A stretch of 5,114 nt of DNA from Xanthobacteraceae bacterium (GTDB taxonomy: Bacteria > Pseudomonadota > Alphaproteobacteria > Rhizobiales > Xanthobacteraceae), in the NCBI GenBank assembly GCA_030043175.1, contig JASHYD010000647.1, positions 1 through 5,114 on the forward strand, read 5' to 3'. How positions within the stretch are numbered: position 1 is the first letter of the stretch; each line of letters begins with the position of its first letter. Below, piece by piece: positions 1 to 4,686 of this stretch. Below the pieces are notes generated by a model. That model had not been told where the DNA came from, did not search any database, and was given only the letters and a program-made list of their open reading frames with translations. The position numbers and the translations under genes were made by a program.

Positions 1-139
1 CCGGCCCTGCCGCGGGGAACGGAACCACCAGGGTGACAGGGTGCGTTGGAAATGTTTGTGCCGCCGCGTTGCGCGACACCGCCGGGAAAATCGCGGCCAC
101 TGCACTCGCCCGCAGAAGTCGACGACGTGAAAGAATCAT
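1..139 (-). CDS. Bug/TctC-family periplasmic tricarboxylate-type binding protein, N-terminal part (runs off left edge)
   Basis: Members of this family bind small organic acids in the periplasm, mostly for tripartite tricarboxylate transporters. Translating the minus strand from the ATG at 137-139 gives 46 open codons to the window edge. Residues 1-27 form a signal peptide: a basic start with SRRRLLR (residues 4-10, resembling a twin-arginine motif), a hydrophobic stretch, and AAA just before Q28. The mature start, QTFPTHPVTLVVPFPAAGP (residues 28-46), is the hallmark first strand and loop of Bug proteins (family pattern roughly YP-x-RP-v-t-l-VVPFPAGG). The start is supported by GAGGGA five bases upstream. 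The gene follows the broken Bug remnant on the same strand 48 bp away, so the two were probably tandem paralogues or one unit. Whether the rest is intact cannot be seen. The family call is firm; the substrate is unknown. Confidence 0.88.
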   Translation of the reverse strand, partial: MILSRRRLLRASAVAAIFPAVSRNAAAQTFPTHPVTLVVPFPAAGP

Positions 140-144
140 ACTGG

Positions 145-150
145 TCCCTC
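145..150 (-). promoter_or_regulatory. Ribosome binding site for the left-edge Bug gene
   Basis: The minus strand reads GAGGGA here, with five bases between it and the ATG at 137-139. This fixes the start of the partial binding-protein gene just ahead of the basic end of its signal peptide. Confidence 0.55.
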
Positions 151-187
151 GCGAGCATCCGCCCAGGGTTTAGATCGATGAGCGCAA

Positions 188-600
188 TTATTCCGGCTTG
201 ATGCCCTTCTCGTCGATGAACTTAGTCCAGTGCCTGATCTCGCTTTCGAGCTTGGTCCGCAGCACCGCACCGGGAGCGAAATCCGAGGTCGCCAGCTGCT
301 CGGGCACATGAGCAGCGGCCATCACCTTACGTGGCAACACTTTCGAGCTTCGCGTTGACAGCATCGGGCGCGCCTTTGGGACCGAACAGGGCGAACCAGA
401 ACCGCAAATCCGCACCGAGCCTTTGCACCCCATCTCCTTGCATGGTCGGGACTCCCGGCATTGCCGGTGACGGTCTGAGGCTCGTCACCGCCGGGGCTTT
501 GAGCTCGCCCGACTCGGCCAGGCCTTTTGTCGGCTGAACCGACATCATCGGAATGTTCCGCGACGCCTTGGCCGTCGCCCTTGTCGAAGAACGATCCGTA
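188..600 (-). pseudogene. Bug/TctC-family binding protein, 5'-truncated and frameshifted remnant
   Basis: This is the C-terminal part (about 135 codons) of a Bug-family solute-binding protein, a family usually about 320 residues long. Reading leftward, one frame gives ESGELKAPAVTS, AMPGVPTMQGDGV and LGADLRFWFALFGPKGAPDAV, which match the family's hinge and second lobe. Near base 329-333 the frame shifts by one base into the frame giving VMAAAHVPEQLATSDFAPG and the typical ending EIRHWTKFIDEKGIKPE, with stop TAA at 188-190. Upstream of about base 575 the similarity fades through at least one more frame change (KGDGQGV is still readable), and nothing resembling the N-terminal lobe or signal peptide follows. 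The truncation point coincides with the start of the LivK-like remnant on the other strand. It cannot encode a working binding protein. The right boundary is approximate. Confidence 0.85.
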
Positions 601-699
601 GCACAAGGTCGGCATCCTCTACCAGAACGACGATTCCGGCAAGGACCACGTCACGGGTTTAAGGATGGCGTGCGCGGCAAGATGGCGATCGTTACAGAA

Positions 700-780
700 C
701 TTCGTGTCGTGATCGGATAGTACTTGTCCATGAAGGCCACCCACTCTTGCCACCCACTCTTTATATGCCGCGTTGACTGG
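700..780 (-). other. Inverted internal segment of the LivK-like remnant
   Basis: Within the plus-strand LivK-like remnant, this stretch makes sense only on the minus strand. There it reads EWVAFMDKYYP and then, with one base lost, DHDTK, matching the family's conserved K-E-W-x-a-F-M-d-K-Y-Y-P-d-g-D region. In intact relatives that motif lies shortly before the A-Q-T-L-V-Q-V-L motif, which is found here on the plus strand from 783. Flipping the segment back restores the expected order, so an in-place inversion is the simplest reading. The breakpoints are approximate, within about 10 bp on each side. Confidence 0.6.
736..761. repeat. Perfect 13-bp tandem duplication
   Basis: GCCACCCACTCTT occurs twice with no spacer, at 736-748 and 749-761. 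It lies inside the inverted part of the LivK-like remnant. With one copy removed, the minus strand reads straight into KEWVAFMDKYYP. Because 13 is not a multiple of three, the duplication also shifts the frame. It appears to be a slippage-type duplication within decaying DNA. Confidence 0.85.
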
Positions 781-1015
781 GACAGACGCTGGTCCAGGTG
801 CTCAACCGGTGCAGCGACAATCTCACCCGCGGGAACGGCATGAAGTAGCCCGGCAAATGTGAAAGATTTGGAGGTGGGCATGGTGCTGCTGGGCATCACG
901 ATCAACACCGCGCCCTGATGACTTTGCGTCGATCAAGCGGTTGCGGATGATTCGCTTCAGCAGCGAGAGCTGGGAACTGTTCGGGCCCATCATGACCCGC
1001 AAGACCGGCGGTTGA

Positions 1016-1327
1016 GAATTGGCAATCCTGTAGCCGAAACTCAGCCCGCGTGAGACACCTCATCCGGACGCGCCGGCCAAAAAAGGCGTAACACCAACGC
1101 TCACGTTGCCGCAGCAGCAGCCTCGAAGATTACGGCAGCGCTGTAATCCCCCGGACTTGCGCGAGCCGCATCGAGTGGAGTCGCAAGCGCGCGCTTGGGT
1201 TGCGATGTCCACGCAGCATTGACGCGAACACTGGTGTTCGAACGTGTGTCAGTTGAAAACAGCCGCCGAGGCCTCCTTCAGTTCTTAACCGTGAAGAGAT
1301 TGCACGTTTCCTCGCGGCGGTTGCGGA
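1016..1327. other. No recognisable gene
   Basis: Between the stop of the LivK-like remnant and the stop of the next minus-strand gene, no frame on either strand gave a recognisable protein, and no tRNA-like fold was seen. An open plus-strand frame at 1195-1443 has no ribosome binding site, has an Arg-rich composition, and overlaps the end of the real minus-strand gene. It is treated as chance. Confidence 0.5.
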
Positions 1328-1717
1328 CTACGGCGCCACCAAAACGTTCAGCATGTAGTATCCGGCGCTCATCAGAGTTCCCAACCAGGCTGCAGCCAGC
1401 AGATTTTCGAACATTCGCTGCCGGTACGCCTCTTCACCTGTGATCAACTTCTCATCGGCGCGTTTGGCGGATTTGGCCGCAGACTGGGATCTCGGCGGCA
1501 CCCGCTGGACCGGGGCCGAGGAGCCTGGCAGCAGAAACGGCATCACGGTCGCGGTGTTGGTCGGATCAGCGCCTCGGGACCTTCCGGCACGCTGGGCTGA
1601 AGATAGTCCCGCTTCGGCGAGCGGCTGAAACGCGATGACTGTGGCGCCAGCGTGATGCGGAGCGAGAGTTTTCTGGCCGGGAGTTGGCAGGCTACGGATT
1701 AGTTCAGATATCGGCAT
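1328..1717 (-). CDS. Small protein with a single C-terminal membrane anchor, TetR-type operators upstream
   Basis: A 129-residue protein whose function is not recognised. Residues 1-80 are Pro/Ala/Ser-rich and probably unstructured. They contain two similar short motifs, ATVIAFQP (25-32) and ATVMPFLLP (56-64). Residues 81-104 are charged and helical (KSAKRADEKLITGEEAYRQRMFEN), and residues 105-127 form one hydrophobic helix including GYYMLNVLVA. This layout, with a disordered N-terminus and a YRQR-x-x-EN motif before a terminal membrane helix, is common among small uncharacterised proteins of Bradyrhizobium relatives. By the positive-inside trend the bulk would face the cytoplasm. The ATG is well supported by AGGAGGA six bases upstream. 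Two palindromic operators lie directly upstream, so expression is probably induced on release of a TetR-type repressor. The reading frame is clean, unlike its neighbours. Confidence 0.78.
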   Translation of the reverse strand: MPISELIRSLPTPGQKTLAPHHAGATVIAFQPLAEAGLSSAQRAGRSRGADPTNTATVMPFLLPGSSAPVQRVPPRSQSAAKSAKRADEKLITGEEAYRQRMFENLLAAAWLGTLMSAGYYMLNVLVAP

Positions 1718-1723
1718 GACGCA

Positions 1724-1730
1724 TCCTCCT
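1724..1730 (-). promoter_or_regulatory. Strong Shine-Dalgarno for the C-tail-anchored protein
   Basis: The minus strand reads AGGAGGA, a nearly perfect match to the 16S rRNA tail, six bases before the ATG at 1715-1717. The same 11 bases ATTTAGGAGGA recur at 1935-1945 on the same strand without an obvious gene after them. Confidence 0.8.
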
Positions 1731-1735
1731 AAATG

Positions 1736-1758
1736 ATTGACCGAACCGTTCGGTCAAT
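1736..1758. promoter_or_regulatory. TetR-type operator 1 (perfect 23-bp palindrome)
   Basis: Half-site ATTGACCGAAC, a central C at 1747, and the exact reverse complement GTTCGGTCAAT. The CCGAAC/GTTCGG core with TTGAC flanks is typical of operators bound by TetR-family repressors. It lies five bases upstream of the Shine-Dalgarno of the minus-strand gene, where a bound repressor would block transcription start or early elongation. Confidence 0.8.
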
Positions 1759-1785
1759 AAATAGGATGGAGAGCTATAGAATCAA
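1758..1785 (-). promoter_or_regulatory. Possible promoter between the two operators
   Basis: On the minus strand, TTGATT (1780-1785) and TATTTA (1758-1763) are 16 bases apart, giving a weak sigma-70-like match that would start transcription within operator 1. The match is poor, and the stronger argument is its position between the operators. TTGACC boxes inside the operators could also serve as a -35 element. Confidence 0.3.
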
Positions 1786-1788
1786 TAG

Positions 1789-1807
1789 TGGCCGAACCGT
1801 TCGGTCA
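1789..1807. promoter_or_regulatory. TetR-type operator 2 (19-bp palindrome, one mismatch)
   Basis: This repeats the inner 19 bases of operator 1 with a single difference (G instead of A at 1791), which breaks one symmetric pair. Its centre at 1798 is 51 bp from that of operator 1, about five helical turns. Two repressor dimers would therefore sit on the same face of the DNA, on either side of a presumed promoter. Confidence 0.75.
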
Positions 1808-1958
1808 AAAAAATGCAGATCAGCGGCGTCGATGTCATTCAACGAGATTTTGACGATTAATACATAATAATATCAAATAGTTATATAGTTATGTTGAACT
1901 CATTAACAAACTTGCAGCTCTGGTTGTTTACAACTCCTCCTAAATCGCAGCTCGGGGG
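1808..1958. other. AT-rich intergenic region between the operator pair and the MarR remnant
   Basis: The stretch from about 1845 to 1920 is far more AT-rich than its surroundings and contains stop codons in all frames. It contains a perfect 8-bp tandem repeat (ATAGTTAT at 1877-1884 and 1885-1892), several TATAAT-like boxes without a well-spaced -35, and a short inverted repeat GTTGT-TT-ACAAC at 1923-1934. It presumably held the promoter of the MarR-MFS pair. Confidence 0.45.
1923..1934. promoter_or_regulatory. Short inverted repeat upstream of the MarR remnant, possible operator
   Basis: GTTGT and ACAAC are separated by two bases, about 25 bp before the apparent start of the MarR remnant. 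MarR regulators usually repress their own operon from palindromes in this position. The arms are only five bases long, so chance is a serious alternative. Confidence 0.25.
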
Positions 1959-2391
1959 TTGCGACCTCGTTCTGGGAATTTAGTCATCGAAGCGGCTCAC
2001 ACAATCGCTTTAGACATCGGTGCTATCTTCTTCTCGACTTGCCTGATGGCTTCCAGGAGAGCTCGTGCGCGCCCGCGGCCGTCCGCACACGCGGTCATGG
2101 GGCGCCTCGCCCGAGACGGCCCGGCAACGACCGCCGATCTGGCGCGCGCCGAAGCAGTCCGGCCGCAATCGATGGGGGCCACCATCGCTGCGCTCGAGGA
2201 AAGAGCCTGGTCGAGCGCAAACCACATCCGACCGATGGCCGCCAGGTTAATATCGTGCTCACCGCCAAGGGCGCGGCGTTGCGCAAGAGCAGCTCACCCG
2301 GCTCGCCTAAGCCATCGCCGGGCTTGACGACAAGGACCGGAAGACGCTGTTTGCGGCCGGCGAAATCATCAAACGTCTGGTAGAAAAGTGA
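1959..2391 (+). pseudogene. MarR-family transcriptional regulator, frameshifted
   Basis: This is a winged-helix repressor family member (usual length about 150 residues) that would control the adjoining efflux gene. The first frame reads IALDIGAIFF, then VMGRLARDGPATTADLARAE and AVRPQSMGATIAALEER, which are the dimer helix, helix-turn-helix and recognition helix. One base is lost at 2205-2206, and the next frame continues LVERKPHPTDGRQVNIVLTAKGAALRKS, the wing with its conserved D-x-R. A second shift near 2288 leads to LTRLA, a TAA at 2308-2310 probably replacing a Gln codon, then AIAGLDDKDRKTLF and EIIKRLVEK, ending with TGA at 2389-2391. The helix ahead of VMGRL also looks shortened. The left boundary is uncertain: no good start codon or ribosome binding site was found, and TTG at 1959 is only the beginning of the open frame. 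Its stop overlaps the MFS start. The family call is firm; the gene is dead unless the indels are sequencing errors. Confidence 0.85.
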
Positions 2392-3316
2392 CGGCGAGCA
2401 AAGAGTCTGAACGCAGCCGTTCACCCTTTGGTTTCACGTTCATCGCGCCGCTCGCTCTCGGCGTGACGCTCAATCCAATCAATTCCATGCCGTCGACCGC
2501 GCTGGTGCCGATCGCGCAGAGCCTCCACGCCAGTATCGCCGACACCGGCTTATTGCCGTGCTTTATCTGACCACGGCACTGGCGCAGCCAAGCCTGGGCC
2601 GCTTGGTTGATTTGTTTGGGCCGCGCCGTGTTTATCTCGCGTCGTTCCCGTTGGTCACGGCGACGGGCATCTTCGGCCTATTGGCGTCGTCGCTCGTCGG
2701 ACTCGTGGCAGTGCGGATACCGCTCGGCGTCGGGACGTCGGGCGCTTATCCGGCGGCGATGCGGATCTTCCGCGAGCGCGCCGCCGCGACGGCGTCCGAA
2801 CCGCCGCGCTTCGCCATGGGCATTCTGACGCTCGCCGCCCTGTCGACGACAGCCGTCGGCCCGGTGATCGGCGGTGTACTAACCAGCGCCTTCGGCTGGC
2901 GATCGATCTTCACGGTCAACGTGCCGCTCGCATTCTTTGCGGTGCTGCTGATCCTCCTGTGGACGCCGCGCGATCGGATGTCAGCAGGCAGCTTCGCCGG
3001 GTTGCTGGAACACATCGATCTCGTCGGCATCGCGCTGTTCGCCGTCTTCCTGCTGAGCCCGACGACCTTCCTGACGAGGCTCGAAAGCGGGCCGCTATGG
3101 ATTGCTTTGGCGGGCGCCGTCGCGTTTGGCGTGGCGTTGGTGGTTCACGCGCGGCGGCGGCGGCAGCAGCCCTTAGCCCTGGTCCATCGAACTGGCTTTA
3201 TAGCGCTCCACCCGCCAATTCACGGAATACATTCGATCTACCACCGCGTGTACATTTTAATGGCTGGCCGGTACCTGGCAGTCGAGACAAAAACAGGCCC
3301 CAGGTATAAGCGATAA
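2388..3316 (+). pseudogene. MFS multidrug-efflux-type transporter (DHA2-like), frameshifted and truncated
   Basis: A proton-driven exporter of the inner membrane, usually with 14 helices and about 460-500 residues. The GTG start (2388-2390) overlaps the MarR stop as GTGA. The first frame gives a short cytoplasmic tail and helix 1 (FIAPLALGVTLNPINSMPST). One base is lost near 2550, and the frame then shifts to IAVLYLTTALAQPSLGRLVDLFGPRRVYL, containing MFS motif A (G-R-L-x-D-x-F-G-x-R-R, about 2597-2630). Later come VRIPLGVGTSGAYPAAM, the motif C-like AVGPVIGGVLTSAFGWRSIF (from about 2855) and NVPLAFFAVLL, all typical of DHA2 exporters. Helices 7 and 8 end with HARRRRQQP near 3172. After that no frame gives a clean transporter, only hints such as YIRSTTACTF in another frame (about 3228-3257). 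The open frame ends with TAA at 3314-3316. Roughly the C-terminal 40% is missing. The substrate is unknown. Confidence 0.87.
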
Positions 3317-3387
3317 CAGCGGTGTCCATGGAGCAGCTGCAGCGCAGGGGCTATCCCGCGCGCGACGCCTAGCGAGTTCACGACACC

Positions 3388-3410
3388 GCCTCGCGAAAGC
3401 GCGAAGAGGC
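3388..3410 (-). terminator. Hairpin after the small minus-strand gene, possible terminator
   Basis: Directly after the TAG at 3411-3413, the minus strand reads GCCTC-TTC-GCG-CTTT-CGC-GAGGC. This can fold into an eight-pair GC-rich stem with a three-base bulge and a four-base loop. No T-run follows, so it may only stabilise the 3' end. Confidence 0.4.
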
Positions 3411-3650
3411 CTACTTGTCCCGGTGGCCGGCGTATCGTTCGAGCCGCTGCGCCAATTTCTCGTAGGTCGCCGCGACGCCGCGCATCGTCTGCCGGGTGCG
3501 CGGGCTGTACAAGTTCTCGGCTAGCGCCAATGCTTCCTCGGCACGGGCCCGCAAGTTGCGGGCGAGCAACAGGATATCCGCGCTCTCGTGCTGCGTCTTG
3601 ACAGCCGACCTGACGATCTCTCGAAAATTTAAAAATTCGGATTTCGGCAT
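3411..3650 (-). CDS. Small helical protein of unknown function, Bradyrhizobium-type
   Basis: A 79-residue soluble protein without a signal peptide or membrane helix. Residues 26-47 (ILLLARNLRARAEEALALAENL) and 51-72 (RTRQTMRGVAATYEKLAQRLER) look like two amphipathic helices separated by a short turn at SPRT. This helix pair, ending in a MR-x-x-A-x-x-YEKLAQR motif, resembles a group of short uncharacterised proteins that are numerous in Bradyrhizobium genomes; the role is unknown. The ATG at 3648-3650 is preceded by AGGAAG with 11 bases between, an acceptable but long spacing. A later start is not supported, since the first 25 residues are charged and contain no other Met. It stands alone between two gene-poor stretches. 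The frame is intact, with a normal Ala/Arg/Glu/Leu composition. Confidence 0.72.
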   Translation of the reverse strand: MPKSEFLNFREIVRSAVKTQHESADILLLARNLRARAEEALALAENLYSPRTRQTMRGVAATYEKLAQRLERYAGHRDK

Positions 3651-4246
3651 ATTTCGCCCCGCTTCCTATATGCAGGCGGGAGCGCGACCGGTCTCTCAGT
3701 CACCGACGCCCACTGGTGCTTGCCGGTGATGGTTGAAGCGTATGTCGAAGCGGGAGAGAGCGCAATCCCCACTGAGCGCTTCGTGCCGTGGCCGCCACAA
3801 ACGATGCCGCGGGTTGTACGGCTTCAGGCCGGGACGATCGGCGCGCCAGGCACTGAACCAACTGTCAGGCCTTGGTGGTGAGTAACTCGTCATGTCGGTC
3901 TCATCGAGGTGCGCGACCGAGCAACGCCCGCCGGTATGTTGCGCTCTGCGTCTCACCGACGAGTCTGGCCTTGCTAATTCCGCAGTGAGATATGCAGCCG
4001 AAGGGAACCGGCTCTTGTCGTTGCCGGGCTTTGAGACGATGACGTTTGCGCTGAGGCCCTTGATTCTGGGATCGACATGACCATGCCCCGGCATGCTTGA
4101 CGTTCAAGGCCGCTCGCGTTCATCTGGCCACCAGCGCGACATACTCAGCTGAAATCGGAAATCTTGTGCGCGCCGGCACAGTTGCCATGCTGAGCCCTTC
4201 CGATGCTCCTCACCATCGAAGGGCAATCACGCTCTTTGTTGTGACA
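3651..4246. other. No confident gene; a few open frames of doubtful reality
   Basis: Both strands were read here without recognising a family. The minus-strand frame 3696-4094 (132 codons) is rich in Arg, Pro and His, has no ribosome binding site and resembles nothing known. The plus-strand frame 3892-4080 also lacks support. The most protein-like short frame is on the plus strand from ATG 3729 to TGA 3881 (50 codons, beginning MVEAYVEAGESAIPTERF), but it too lacks a Shine-Dalgarno. The promoter of the secreted-protein gene at 4261 should lie in the last 150 bases; no convincing -35/-10 pair was found. Confidence 0.4.
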
Positions 4247-4252
4247 GAGGAG
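4247..4252 (+). promoter_or_regulatory. Ribosome binding site deciding the start of the Gly/Pro-rich secreted protein
   Basis: GAGGAG lies eight bases before the ATG at 4261. It is only two bases from the in-frame TTG at 4255, so the ATG is preferred as the start. Confidence 0.75.
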
Positions 4253-4260
4253 ATTTGATC

Positions 4261-4641
4261 ATGGTTCGCAAACGGACGCTGGCGCTCGTTACGGCCACCG
4301 CTCTCGCCACGGTTGCCATGACCCCCACCTTGGTATCCGCTCGAGGCTTCGGTGGATTTAGTGGCTATCACGGATGGCATGGCGGCGGATATGGCTGGGG
4401 CTACGGCCACGGCTGGCATAGCTACGGCTACTATCGGCCGTTCTCTTATCCGATCATTTATTCGGCGCCGCCCCCGCAGCCAATCCCTCCTCCGATGTCG
4501 TATTCGGCACGGACCCCGCAGTCGATGCCCTATCCGGTCGATGGTCCGGCACCTACCGGTCCTGGCTGCGGATGCGAAGAAATGCCATCACCGCCACCCG
4601 GCCCGCCGATGGGTTCGCGGTGGCGAGGACGGGGAACCTAA
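4261..4641 (+). CDS. Secreted Gly/Tyr/His/Trp-rich protein with Pro-rich C-terminal half
   Basis: A 126-residue exported protein. Residues 1-27 form a clear signal peptide: MVRKR, a hydrophobic Ala/Thr/Leu/Val core, then LVSA before R28. Residues 28-59 are built almost only of Gly, Tyr, His, Trp, Phe and Ser (GFGGF, then G-W-H-G-G-G-Y-G-W-G-Y-G-H-G-W-H). Residues 60-126 are Pro-rich, with the related segments YSAPPPQPIPPP and YSARTPQSMPYPV and a cysteine motif CGCEE. Similar short Gly/His-rich secreted proteins are common in Bradyrhizobium and Rhodopseudomonas, and none is well characterised to my knowledge. The His-rich and CxC parts could bind metal, and the Tyr/Gly part could help build an envelope or matrix; both are inferences. 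The gene stands alone, with its own ribosome binding site and a hairpin downstream. Confidence 0.82.
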   Translation: MVRKRTLALVTATALATVAMTPTLVSARGFGGFSGYHGWHGGGYGWGYGHGWHSYGYYRPFSYPIIYSAPPPQPIPPPMSYSARTPQSMPYPVDGPAPTGPGCGCEEMPSPPPGPPMGSRWRGRGT

Positions 4642-4654
4642 CACCTGAGATGAC

Positions 4655-4686
4655 GGTGGCATGGGGAGAACAAGCGCCATGCCATC
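4655..4686 (+). terminator. Stem-loop 13 bases after the secreted-protein gene
   Basis: GGTGGCATGG (4655-4664) pairs with CCATGCCATC (4677-4686) over ten base pairs, one of them G-U, with a 12-base loop. Its place just after the TAA at 4639-4641 fits a transcript end. No T-run follows, so it is either a Rho-dependent or weak terminator or an mRNA-stabilising hairpin. Confidence 0.5.

Larger units (their letters stand above)
603..1015 (+). pseudogene. LivK-like branched-chain amino-acid ABC transporter binding protein, degraded remnant
   Basis: Pieces of a periplasmic binding protein of the leucine/isoleucine/valine type (usually about 400 residues) are readable in order on the plus strand. 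From 608, VGILYQNDDSGKDHVTG is followed, after loss of one base at 659, by KDGVRGKMAIVTE (661-699). From 783, QTLVQVLNRCSDNLTRGNGMK ends at a TAG (846-848) where the family usually has Gln. From 856 comes NVKDLEVGMVLLGITINTAP, then after one extra base at 916 DDFASIKRLRMIRF and SWELFGPIMTRKTGG with TGA at 1013-1015. The N-terminal third and about 100 residues of the middle are missing. The segment in between (about 700-780) matches the family only on the opposite strand (see separate entry). No LivHMGF transporter genes are in the window. Clearly non-functional. Confidence 0.85.

Noticed and set aside
16..47. EcfG-like promoter: GGAAC (21-25) and CGTT (44-47)
   Set aside because: The spacing is 18 bases instead of the usual 16-17, and the site lies inside the coding start of the left-edge Bug gene on the opposite strand.
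1064..1090. GC-rich inverted bases with an A-run after the LivK-like remnant, considered as a terminator
   Set aside because: Only about four base pairs can form around the A-run, too weak to call.
1225..1245. GTTCGAAC resembling a tRNA T-loop
   Set aside because: No acceptor stem, anticodon arm or D-arm can be built around it; it is just a short palindrome.
1195..1443. 82-codon plus-strand open frame
   Set aside because: No ribosome binding site, Arg-rich composition, and it overlaps the well-supported minus-strand gene ending at 1328.
188..3316. All frameshifts explained as sequencing errors
   Set aside because: Single-base losses alone could be errors, but the shared truncation at 600, the inversion, the 13-bp duplication and the missing MFS 3' half cannot be explained that way, so real decay is preferred.
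3696..4094. 132-codon minus-strand open frame
   Set aside because: Arg/Pro/His-rich, no ribosome binding site, no recognisable family; long open frames arise by chance in GC-rich DNA.
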